DNA of 64,000 bases from Antedon mediterranea. Lineage: Eukaryota > Echinodermata > Crinoidea > Comatulida > Antedonidae. A program made the position numbers and the translations under genes. The notes beneath the pieces are model-generated. The model was not told the DNA's origin. It saw only the letters and a program-made list of their open reading frames with translations, and did not search any database. Every line of letters begins with the position of its first letter. The stretch's first letter is position 1. Positions 53,071 to 64,000 of this stretch are shown here, piece after piece. Location of the stretch: NCBI RefSeq assembly GCF_964355755.1, contig NC_092670.1:37125795-37189794 (forward strand), read 5' to 3'.

Positions 53071-54016
53071 GTACGCTCACGCTAAGGTCAAATTTTCTTT
53101 CGCAAAATTTGCGAAAGGTCTCCGATTTTATTTCTCGCAAAATTGAAAATTTTTTAGCAAATTAAAAAAACCATGAAAATGGCTAAATTTTTTGCCTAGA
53201 TACATCAATATATATAGGTTGTTGTCTTGTATTGTTTTTATCTTTATTCATTCAAAATTTGTGATTAAAATACAAATAAAACATGACCGCATTAAAATAT
53301 GTTAGGCCTATCTAGTGCAGCCTCACCGGCCTGATGCGATACCAGTCGTCACGGCCATAGCCTATAGGAGGCCTATTCAATGGTTGACTGTGCCATAGCC
53401 GAGTCATGTATGATCGGCCTCGGGCATCTATCAATTATCAGCATATGCAGCCTGTTTTTTTATCACAAACAATATAAATAATAAATACAGTAGTTTTCGT
53501 TTGTGTTATATATGCTTCTTATTCACTCGCGAAAACATCGTAACACACACCACCACAAACGAACTACAATGTCGGAATGTCCATGCAGCATGTTTGTTAT
53601 TGCGCGATATTTTCATCTATACACATGCGCAGTTTGTTTGTTCGTAATTACAATTACTGCGCATTCATAAAATAAATTCCCCTTAGTCGGCCGCATGTAC
53701 ATTTACAGATATGGCGATTTACAAAAACGCCTGTACAATTAATAAGCCTCCTAACGGAAAACTTGTTTTAATTTATTCAAGTGACGTGAAAAAAACGTCA
53801 TTGATGGCAAGGAACGCTACACCGCTGGCACTTATTATAGGCTGGCGACGGTGGCGAAGTCGTTGTGATTTACATAAAACTTTAATATTTGAAGCCTAAG
53901 CGAACGAAGTTGAAATTTTTAAGGAAAAATTATTTTGCAAGTTTTGCGAATGATATAATTTTTTTTTCCAAGTCCAATCGCATTTTGTGAAAACACGAAT
54001 GGTAAGCGTGAGCATA
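53071..54016. mobile_element. Candidate TIR element, ~0.95 kb
   Basis: TACGCTCACGCTAAGG at the left and GGTAAGCGTGAGCATA at the right are near-perfect inverses. TTTGCGAA words occur inside both ends. Contains an ORF at 53711-53899 that I do not recognise. Confidence 0.5.
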
Positions 54017-54705
54017 GTATTTAGAAAAGATTCAAGAGCACGTGAAGCAGGATTTGTACGGTAATTGTTTTCACCTGGTACACCAAATTTCAATATTTTT
54101 AACATAAAATGTAATATTTGTTCTGAAGCACTATAATTAAGTTTTATCCAATGCATTACAACATAATCATTGTCAAAGATGACTGGATTGAACGCAAGAT
54201 CTTGGACACAAACATAACCTGCACATCTCCAATGATGCGTGATAACATGCCTGACCTTTCATGCACTGTGTGTATGTCGTATTCATCTGCATTTCCTGTG
54301 TTGTATGCAGCCACCTGGCTGGGATGTTGCATGTACATCTTAACACTGTTTCCTGTGCTTTCTTACTGTATTAATAAGTATTGATTTTGCAATGGATGTA
54401 TTGTTGTCTCTAATATTACAGACTATGACTCCATTTACACTTTAGCTTTTAGCGAGCCCGACGCCGGCTCCGAGCCAACAGTGTACAAGTGTAAACACTC
54501 TGGGAACAACCGAGCCGGCGCAATTTTGATCCTAGTCTAGGCAAATTAATAAATTGTTGATGAAGTGTAAATGGGGTCTATATGACATGTTGTCCTACTG
54601 CAGTAACTTCAGTAAAAAAACATTACAATACGTTTTGCAGTGACAGCGTGTAATGACAGGCCTCAACAATGTTTTAACACAGTTATTGGTTTGAACTCAA
54701 TCAAA

Positions 54706-54873
54706 CTAAAGCTCTGTGTATACAGTACTATGAAACTAGTTTGACATAAAAGTGTAATGGGCCCTAAATATGGTAGTGATGTGCCCCAAATGTGGTAATG
54801 ATATCATGTCATCATCACCATCATCACATTTTGTTTTGTCCCATAAAGTTTGATAATGTAGACAGAGCTTTAG
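54706..54873 (+). mobile_element. MITE family A copy
   Basis: TAAAGCTCTGTGTATACAGT to GATAATGTAGACAGAGCTTT, with a small ATCATCACC expansion in the middle. Confidence 0.85.
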
Positions 54874-56488
54874 AATCCAAGTCTAAGAAGATGCTCTGGG
54901 GCCTTTTTAAGCTCCGGGGCCCCTGGGTTTAGCCAGTGAGCGCTCATAGCCATTATGCCACTGACCTTGTGTCTTGTACTGTACAGTGGTGGTGGTGCTA
55001 GCTGGTGGAAGAAAGGTCTAGCGTCTACAGTCAATGAAGACTTCCTTGGTGGCCCCTAGCTAACTGAAGAATACAGTATACTTGCTTCTGGTCTAATTAT
55101 CCCCTATGCCGGGGCGAACCTGCACTGCACTGTACATCCGCTCAGTGGATACAGCTGCAAAGGAGGAAAATATAAATGTTTAATTCCTTTTTTTTTTTGG
55201 TTCAGTACATTCCTTATTACTGTGGTAATGATGATCGATATAAAGTGTTTTATTTTTGTGAGGTGAGGTAAATGAGAGTATGTCACGCTTTTCACTCGTT
55301 TGTCACTATAACATTCACTTGGTGTAAAATTGACGAGCGTACACAGTGATAATGACAATGTCATGATGATGTTACTATAGCAATGACAAATATATGACTT
55401 GTTTTCAGAATTGCACTGTACTACTACAGTATAGTATGTATGGAAATAAACTGAATAATACTTAAATGCAACAATCTACTATAATGTACTATTGATTGTA
55501 TTATTATTTACAGTTAGTGCTTCTAGTACTGTATGTCAAAATCAATATTGAAATTCAAACAAAAAAGCAATTAATTATCAACTTTTTCATGTACTTTTAA
55601 ACTTCGTATTCAACAAAATTTTAATTGTTCATACTATAGGGTATTATTGAAACTTAAATATTACTCAATTTTGTTAGCTTCATCATTTATTTGTTTATTT
55701 ATGTACTGCTGTTATACAGTACAGTACATTTTATTTCTCCACCAGGCCAAAAAAATTCATTGAATTCATATACAATTGCTCAAAAAAATTGATTTAAGTT
55801 GAGTAATAACACCGAAAATGACAATATACTGTAGTTATCACAGGACATGCTCATTTTAAAATAGTGATATTGTTCATAGTTTACTTTTTTCTATCGCAAA
55901 GGCAATATGTCTAGATACTGTAGTAGTAGTAGAGTACTAGCGGTTCAAAGTGGCAGGCCTAGTAAGAATAGCATTCCACCTCTGTATGACATAATATAGC
56001 AGCCTGAATAGGGAAGGAGCTGTCACCACTAATCAATCTAGGCCTAGTATGTTATGTTGCAGGCATGTTAATCTGGACTTATACTCACTAGGCCAATGGC
56101 CTCCCAATTCGTACTCTTGCCGTTTCATATTAATTATTCTATTTATCAATTTACAATCCAGATTTCAAAATCATATTTTGTTCAAATACTGTATAAATTT
56201 TAATGTGTCATGAAACAAGAAATAGCAAATAGGTCATATTGGTTTTTTTTTGTGACCGTAATTGTGTATTTGATAACATGACATGAGTGTCCTGAGGCTT
56301 CTTGTAAAACATGATCTGCAGTCCAATCTGTACATTGTTAGCCTTATGGGCATTTTCTGTTTTTCGGCATACAGTACTTGGTTAAAAGTCCTCCTTTAAA
56401 AATAACTTTTTTTTTTCATAATTATTTCATCTCTATTTTACTAAAATAATGTTTTTGGTTTTTATTATGTTAAAAATAATATCGTGAC
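54874..56488. other. Non-coding interval
   Basis: AT-rich with many TACTGTA and CAGTAC words. No supported exon or RNA gene seen. Confidence 0.6.
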
Positions 56489-57010
56489 ATTTTGTAGCTA
56501 TCAAGTGAAAGTAATATTTCTCTACCATATTGTCATCATCTAGCAATATTGTGCATAGACATAATAGCTTACTGTAGACAATAGTAAATGTAACATTATA
56601 ACTTTATTTTGTCTGGGACATCATTCTGTATTAATATTTTAATCCACCAGCATGGCTAATGATATTAAATACCTTGATATTTTGTAGCTATCAAGTGAAA
56701 GTAATATTTCTCTACCATATTGTCATCATCTAGCAATATTGTGCATAGACATAATAGCTTACTGTAGACAATAGTAAATGTAACATTATAACTTTATTTT
56801 GTCTGGGACATCATTCTGTATTAATATTTTAATCCACCAGCATGGCTAATGATATTAAATACCTTGATATTTTGTAGCTATCAAGTGAAAGTAAATGTTT
56901 CTTCTCTCTACCGTATTTTCATCATAGACATTAGTTTATTGTAGACCTGGAACTGTATATTAACTTTATTGTGTCTGGGACATCATACTGATATTTTAGT
57001 CCACCAGCAC
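56489..57010. repeat. 190-bp tandem duplication, two near-identical copies plus a diverged third
   Basis: TTTGTAGCTATCAAGTGAAA starts at 56491, 56681 and 56871. The first two units look the same throughout; the third has deletions. Confidence 0.95.
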
Positions 57011-57526
57011 TGGCTCTTGGTTGGTAGCTTTCTACCTAACTGTATACAATTTTACCATGGAGAAAAACTCTACGATTTAACCTTTTATAGTAATTTTGTT
57101 TCTGTTTGCTCAGTGCAAACACTTGAATATCTATGCAGACAATATCTATGCTAACATTCATGTGATTTAGCATGAGTGATATGGTTTCCCCAGGGACTGT
57201 TTATCATCATTAAATGGACCTGGAATCTCTACAGTATACAAATAACACAGTTGTGTGAATGGACTTTAGAGTGCACAGTATTTACATACTACTATATATA
57301 CGGGTGCCAAAGGTAGCGATGCGACTGTAATATAGGTTTGAATAAAGGTGGTGGAAAGGCTTTAAAAATACTGTAATTTAAGCTGGTCAAAACACATTGG
57401 CTCACTGGCTGGATAGCTATATTTAAGTAATTGATTGTTTAGTATAGTATTAGAGATACTGTACATGTGGACCTTATTTATTTTATCAGACATTACTGTA
57501 GTAAAGTTGGCAGTGGAGATGTGTAC

Positions 57527-57603
57527 TGTAAAGCTTGGTTTATGCAATACAGCACTTTGCGTCCAAACGTTACGTTGCATCGCTAGTGAGAACCACGCCT
57601 AAT
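57527..57603. mobile_element. MITE family B fragment
   Basis: AAAGCTTGGTTTATGCAATA to CGCTAGTGAGAACCACGCCT. Confidence 0.7.
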
Positions 57604-57949
57604 GGTCACAAAATGTTGAAATGAAGTGCTGAACTAATGGTCTTTCCCCCTTTTTGAAACTGCCTGCTTGAAATGAGCAGACATAACTGTAAATACCCAA
57701 TAAAGTAAATTTACTCAGTATATAAATTAGTTTATGCAGTAATACCAGCAGAATCTATTTATGTCCGTATACTATCTATTACTATTATGTAATACCTCAT
57801 TTTTACTACCGCTATTATTTAACTTAGTAGTAATATACTATTTAATTTTATACATGATTGTAGCATTTTAACAATCTTTTATAATTGTTTGAGAGTATTT
57901 GTGCTGGGCAGATATTTCCTATTGGTACTATAGTTTTTTTAGCCAATTA

Positions 57950-59545
57950 TTAGGTGATCATTTAGAATAAAATGATCACCTATTGTTATTGTATGAAATC
58001 TTTATTATTATTTTTCTTTTTTTTTTTCTTTTTATTGTTTCTGTACACTATTTTGTGTAACAATTATCTCAAAAAGTTTAATATCAATGATTACCAAAAT
58101 TTCAGAATATCTTTCAAATAATATAACTTAATCCTAATGAGCTTTCCAGCGTGATCACTCATCTGTGACGTCATTTATACGCCATTTTGTGAAATCACAT
58201 TATCAATCATATCTCCATAATTCATTATGACATATTAATGAAATTCACTACAGATAAACTTCAGGTCAAGGGTAAAAATATTAGCAAATAAAAAGTTGCG
58301 CGTTTCAAGGTCATGCACGTGAAATCGCGCGTAAAAAATTTAAAACGCGCAAAATTAGGTTTTGATCAATTTAGAGCATGAATTAGGCCATTTGCGCATT
58401 TCAAAAAATTACTGCGCAAAAATGCGTTTTTGTGCGCACGATTCTTAAAATGCGTAAAAAAATAAAATTTGATGTATAAATCACATTCTACTCACAATCC
58501 TTAGTACATTCACCAATTTTGAGTCCATTCCGACTTAAAATAACGCTATACGAGCACGTTAAAAATGACAAAATGCGCACACTAATTGTACAAAAGTGCT
58601 AAAAATGGTAAAAAATAAGGACTTTTTAAAATGAATATAACTCTTCAGAATGGCAGATGACCCCCAATTTTTTTAACTTATTATGGAAGCCAATAAGTTG
58701 TAGATACAAATGTATACACATTAGACGTACAAAATGGTATGACGTCATCAAATGGCCACTTGAATTTAAAAATTAGGAATTTTTTTCTTTTTGTGTGGGT
58801 TATCACATTCAATAGAGCGCATCTCCGTTATTTGTGCCCAATTTTTGCACAACTTTTAGTATGTGCTTGCTCAATTAATTATTCTTCTAATGAGTTGTCA
58901 ACATTTTCATTTTGATGACGTCATCACGCGTAAAACCTTGAATAACCTAGGTCGTGTAATTTTGGCTAAACCATACATTTGAATATCTTATAGCTCTTCA
59001 GAATTAAAGGTGACCTTGAAGATTATAACTTATTATGAAAGCTGATGAAATGTAGATATGAATTCATATACAAATTAAGCCTATCGGATGTTGTGACGTT
59101 ATCACATGGCCAGTTGAAGTTAAAAAGTAGTTTTTAAATTTCTTTAGTCGAAGTTATACAAATTTCAAAGAGCGCGCATTGCCCTTCTACGTGTCAAATT
59201 TTCTTCCAATCCTTATATTTATTTGCTCAATTCATTATCTTTCGAAATTGTCATCTTCGAGTTTATTTTGATAATTCCATCATTACCAAAAATTTAGAAC
59301 ACGATGTGGGTCCCGTAATTTCACCTATGCTACACTGTATATAGATATACAGTATATACTGTACATATTGTATATGACACATAATAGGTACCACTCAGCA
59401 CTATAAGTGTATATGCATCATGTCATAGGATGGCGTACATCAACTTTTTACGATCGTACGTGCATGTTTAAAAAAATGTTAATTTCATTAAAATGATAAA
59501 AATGATCACCTATAATTCGTCAAAGTGACGAATTAAATTCTAGTT
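57950..59545. mobile_element. Candidate dispersed repeat with TGATCACCTAT ends
   Basis: The left edge is a 12-bp hairpin AGGTGATCATTT/AAATGATCACCT, and the right edge repeats AAATGATCACCTATA followed by ATTCGTCAAAGTGACGAAT. The interior is low-complexity AT with GCGCA words and recurrent GTGACGTCAT phrases; no ORF. Confidence 0.45.
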
Positions 59546-59549
59546 TTAT

Positions 59550-59892
59550 TAAGCATTGTCTACACTATCAAACTACAGTATTTTGACAAAAAATGTTCGG
59601 AAATATGGTAGTGATATGCCTAAATATGGTGGTGATATGCCTAAATATGGTAGTGATATGCCTAAATATGGTGGTGATATGCCTAAATATGGTAGTGATA
59701 TGCCTAAATATGGTGGTGATATGCCTAAATATGGTAGTGATATGCCTAAATATGGTGGTGATATGCCTAAATATGGTGGTGATATGCCTAAATATGGTGG
59801 TGATATGCCTAAATATGGTGGTGATATGACTTCATCATGTCCATATATTTTTTGTTGTTGCATAAACTTTGATAGTGTAGACAGAGCTTTAA
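59550..59892 (+). mobile_element. MITE family A copy with internal expansion
   Basis: AAGCATTGTCTACACTATC to GATAGTGTAGACAGAGCTTT. At ~340 bp it is twice the usual size because of the 21-bp repeat inside. Confidence 0.92.
59593..59829 (+). repeat. 21-bp minisatellite inside a MITE, 11 units
   Basis: AAATATGGTRGTGATATGCCT repeated, with R alternating A/G over the first eight units and then G. Being a multiple of three, it is open in several frames, which produces spurious ORFs. Confidence 0.95.
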
Positions 59893-60854
59893 GGAGGCTT
59901 AATAAACAATAATAGTGTTTTATCAATTGTTTTAAACTCAAAAGACTGTACTGTACAATACCTACTGTACAGTACAGTATGTCGAATATAATTGGACTGG
60001 CAAGCATAAAAACTATATGTTGACAACAAATTTGTTTTAAAAATGTTAGTTCTTCTCTGCATACTGTACACAGGATAGTAATTCTTGTAAAGGAAAAATA
60101 TTGTGTTGAGCCTTGTCATTATACTGTAGTTGTAATACTGTATATTAGTCGTGTGCCTTTATTTGTGGGTACACATTATTATTACTGTATTATATTAAAA
60201 GTTCATTTTCTTGTTCTGTTACAAATGGCTTTGCCATGGGGTGTGATATTTGGCATGATGCCACTGTCTGAAATCCATTGTACAGTAGTAGAGCATGCTG
60301 TTACCATGGCGTTCCCAAGGAAATTGTAAGTGCTGTTAAGAGGCAGACATGTTCAATGCTTAATGAATGATGAATGCTCAATTGTTAAACTCACTGGCTG
60401 TCAAAAAATAGTAATAGATCATTCATTTAAATTAATGTTGACAATATTTGCAGTTGAATGTTATACAGTATATAAACTATTATATTTTTTCATTTATTAT
60501 TTGACATTAAATCATTGCTTTGTTAGTAAGTTTGTTCTGATGAGACCAGGCTTAAAGCTCTCTTGAGCTTTTTTCTTCCTGACTTTGCATCTTATTAATT
60601 TAAAATAATAAGTTATATTAATTTGTCTGATGCATTGTGAAATAAAAACGAATGAATTATTAGAAAGAAAAGAAGTTATTGTTTGGAAACATGTTTTGTA
60701 CCTCCATGGCTCCAAAGTACAACAGGCTTAATTGGTGAACAGTTTCTAAGGATCTGTTTCTGCTGCATAACGTCGAATACAGTGTTTATTTCAAAATATA
60801 TTAAAAATATAATTTTAATAAGACTGTATTTCTGCTCAATTTTTAAATAACCAT

Positions 60855-61688
60855 TTAACACGTTCACTGCCACGGCGTATTTATACGTCAAAAATTGCGT
60901 GTCGCTACTTGCCAAGACGTAATACTACGTCAAAATCGTAGCACTTTTGTATTGTATGTAGAATCGCTGGCAGTGGTGATTGGAACAGGAATTATCGCAT
61001 GGCAGTTTATGAATGATGTACGTAAACGATAATCTAAAAATAAATGTCATATGTTTGTTTGTGTTTATTCCCTCATGCATTGAATATGGTTGATACAATG
61101 GCGCCCTCACACTCAATATAATCATCTCAAACATGTCATAAATTGCGCTAATAGTAAATAAAAATAATAAAGGATGAAATGATTCAGTGTGGTTTACTGT
61201 TTTTATCTCTCGATGATAGGGTGGGTCAGAGGATGGGGGTCAGATATTGACCCCAGCTTGTGACGTCATTGGAAATAAATACTTTATCTACATCATCTTC
61301 ATCGTCTGCCATAAGTATAGCTATAGCTTGGTCAGCACTAATGTTTCCCGCCATTGTGAAAAGCAATGTGGGCACTGATGTACCGCATGCACGTGGACAA
61401 TGACGTATGAGCGTGGACAATGACGTATATGAACAGTTTGACCGATTTTAGCGCGGAAAATTCCCGACGTATATTTACGTTCCTGGCAAAGTCAATAAAA
61501 TTGTTGGACCATTGCCAGTGACGTATTTATACGTCTCAACGGTTTTTCCCGCCATCGTATTTTGAATGACATCATGATAGTCTGTGACCAGATGTTACAC
61601 TTTCAAACTGTAATTTAATATGTACTGTAAACGGGACTTGGCACTGGGACAGAAATTACGGAAAATGCCTTGGCAGTCAATGTGTTAA
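60855..61688. mobile_element. piggyBac-like element, decayed
   Basis: TTAA (60855-60858) then CACGTTCACTGCCACGGC at the left; at the right the inverse of CACATTGACTGCCAAGGC, then TTAA (61685-61688). TTAA target sites mark piggyBac elements. On the minus strand near 61353 a short ORF reads MAGNISADQAIAILMADDEDDVD, like the acidic N-terminus of piggyBac transposases. The rest of the transposase is gone. Confidence 0.7.
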
Positions 61689-63132
61689 ATCAGTGGATGG
61701 TCGTCGACGGAAATCTTTAGCAGTACCCAAAATGCAATGGGCACTGCTGGCGGTCAATTCAAAGATTACTGCAGTGTAGTTGGCGCAAGGTCAGCGGCTG
61801 TCAAATAACCGTTACTTTTCGTTGAACCGGGATAAATTTCATTTCAACATTTTGTTTAGCAATATTGCTAATCAAACTGATTTTTTAGTTGAGAAACATA
61901 GTTTTTTATTGTATTTTTTGCTACACGTGTAAAAACTATGTTTCTCAACTCAAAAATAAGGTTGTTTTGTATAGGTTTTTGCTATGCTACACTGGCGAAA
62001 TTATTCATTGGTTGAAGCTAAAAGTAAAGGTAACTGGTTAAATGACATTCTAACACCAAATCAATTTGGTGTTTTTAACCATTGTTTTCAGGCTGCCATT
62101 AATAACTGTTATTGAAAATTTGTTCTGTTTCTGCTCCCCAGAAATTTGGGTTAATTTATTCACAGGGTTATTTACAGTATCTGCAGCAGAACCATACTCG
62201 TTTTATGTGGTCATCAGGTATCACTACTATACAGTAGTTAACCTTGAATTGAATAGTTTTTCCACCCTTTTTACATTGTGGGTAGCCTGTGGTTGGTCTA
62301 ATAATAGTGTTGATGGTTATTGTGGGTTGATCAAGTTTGTGGTTATCAGTGATTGAAGAAAGTAGGTGAAGTGTATAGAAACCAAAACATTGAAATTTGA
62401 CCAGATGGTGACCTTCAATAAATACGGACCTATTTATGCTGCGAGGGGAAAAAATTATGTGAGAAAATTACGTCCATTTATTTGCAGAAATCTAAGGACA
62501 GATTTCAAATCACTATTTGAATGGCTATCTCAAAATAGAATGCTATATTAACCAGTTATTGCCGTGCAAATTTAACTCAAACGGTTAACCCTTTAATCCA
62601 AAATTTGTCTTTGTTAAATTAACATTTCTGACCATAATCACAAGCAGAAATAAAATTATTATAAAATAAAACTGGTTAATTTAATGTTATTCAGCAGAAA
62701 TGCCCTATTTGCTGCTACCCTTTATAAATCTAAGTTTTCTAAACTCCCTATTTATAAATGGAACAGTCTCATCATGATATATCTTGTATAAAATACAAGA
62801 TATGATTAAACATACAATATGCAACATACAGTAAAGTAGGTAATATTTAGATTGCTGCTATACTAAGTATACTGTAACAATGAATCCAAACTATAATGTC
62901 AATGATTTTATTTCTTTGCAATGTATAGCTTTCTTGTTTTTTGTTAAAAAGTTATGGAAACAAACAATTTGTTTTCCCTTTACACATACACTGTACTGTA
63001 GTTATTTCTTTTTTTCAAGACAATTACCTGATTATCTGTTTTTATCTTATAGTGCTTTGGATAATCAACTTTACAATCTAACAAATTAACAAGGTAATTT
63101 TTAAGTTATATTTTAATTTTTTTGACGTTTAA
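61689..63132. other. Non-coding interval
   Basis: An inverted pair TTTTTAGTTGAGAAACATAG / CTATGTTTCTCAACTCAAAAA lies at about 61884-61955. Otherwise AT-rich; no supported gene. Confidence 0.55.
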
Positions 63133-63961
63133 CGTATATTTCGGTGTATAAGTCGCACCTGTGTATAAGACGCACCCCCTAACTGAGAGTAAAATATCGG
63201 TATTTTTTATATCGTCGGTGTATAAGACGCACCTTATATTTCATCAAAACAATGTTTTTTTTAAATTGTAATCAATATTATTGTAATAATATATTTTTTT
63301 ATATCTGCAACGGCGTCCTTTATTTAGGTTTTTTCTTACCTAGGCTCGGCCGCGCCCAACCTCAACAGCCGCAACATCGAGTGCATGACCGTGTGTGTAA
63401 CATGTACGTGTGGGCTAGCCTCGCTCGATCATTTCGAGAGGGCGCACGTTTTCACGGACAATCGTATTCGATTAGTATCTATGTATGTATCCGAGAATTG
63501 AAGTGTGTACGCTAGGTCCATGCTATAATCACCTGGAGAATATACAGTACTAGTCAAATACCGTACATCATGTGGCCGCCAAGAGGGCTTGCACTGGGGG
63601 TACGGCGATCGTGCGTATAACTACTGTATAAATAAATACTATTCCAATCGTACGTAAACGTTTACAAATGAAATTTTATCGCCATAATGAACAAATCTTT
63701 TCATCATATTTAGTATAACATCATGCTAAAATGCCTTGAAAACTAGGCAGAAGCAGGTTGCCGTTACGTTAGTTAGTTATTGTTGCCAGCCTAGGCCTAG
63801 CCTACTAAGGCCTAGCAAACGAGGAGACGATAGCCTAGGCCTAGCCTAGGCCTATGTACAATCTGTGTGGTGAGGCATTTATGTTTGGTGTATAAGACGC
63901 ACCCTTAATTTAGAGGTCAAATTTGCGTGTCAAAAGTGCGACTTATACACCGAAATATACG
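63133..63961. mobile_element. TIR element with 26-bp ends
   Basis: CGTATATTTCGGTGTATAAG... at 63133-63158 is perfectly inverted at 63936-63961. GTGTATAAGACGCACC words recur inside both ends. The interior has a GC-richer patch (63340-63480) but no recognisable transposase. Superfamily not assigned. Confidence 0.75.
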
Positions 63962-64000
63962 GTAAATACCACCGCTTGACTGTGTGTGGTATTCATGTAG

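Noticed and set aside
59573-60007. ORFs with SPPYLGI or KYGGDMP repeats
   Set aside because: Products of the 21-bp minisatellite inside a MITE, in three frames.
62066-62551. Two adjacent plus-strand ORFs
   Set aside because: No splice sites in phase, no domain and AT-rich random-like composition.

Overview
Eukaryotic (metazoan) genomic DNA: intron-rich genes with GT-AG junctions, AT-rich non-coding sequence, many MITE-like inverted-repeat elements and very frequent TAGGCCTA octamers. Gene content (alpha-2-macroglobulin, a CCDC73-like coiled-coil protein, a SEA-CUB membrane protein) fits an invertebrate deuterostome. An echinoderm is my best guess, but this is inference and the species is not identified.

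Layout. (1) 224-3298, minus strand: seven consecutive exons of a type II membrane protein (proline-rich cytoplasmic tail, TM segment, SEA domain, CUB domain), like the N-terminal half of a matriptase-type protease. It runs off the left edge. (2) 5697-18084, plus strand: a 12-exon coiled-coil gene (1011 codons before the stop) resembling vertebrate CCDC73. Intron 1 holds a ~155-bp satellite and a TIR element with a 5'-truncated non-LTR reverse transcriptase inside it. (3) 19396-46448, plus strand: a complete 32-exon alpha-2-macroglobulin-like protease inhibitor (1595 residues) with a TATA box upstream, a signal peptide, a long bait region, a GCGEQ thioester, and a His where human A2M has Asn. 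(4) 46449-64000: mostly non-coding, with one candidate first coding exon (49236-49463, minus), one candidate 5'-UTR exon with promoter (about 50945-51126, plus), minisatellites and DNA-transposon remnants, including a TTAA-flanked piggyBac-like element.

The most striking feature is intron 19 of the A2M gene (33522-38619). It is almost filled by a tandem array of 33 initiator-methionine tRNA sequences, antisense to the host gene. Twenty-six are full 72-nt copies, eight of them identical to the consensus, one has a 3-nt insertion, and six are truncated or rearranged. Spacers usually carry T-runs downstream of each tRNA, and the array shows segmental duplications at offsets of 2058, 1605 and 1876 bp. 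A separate tRNA-like gene with an apparent ATC anticodon lies in intron 14.

The three protein genes show no obvious functional link. The A2M is expected to be a secreted protease trap/opsonin of innate immunity, and the SEA-CUB protein a cell-surface protein. All exon models are conceptual. They were checked by phase continuity (the A2M and CCDC73 totals are exact multiples of three) but not by transcripts or database search.
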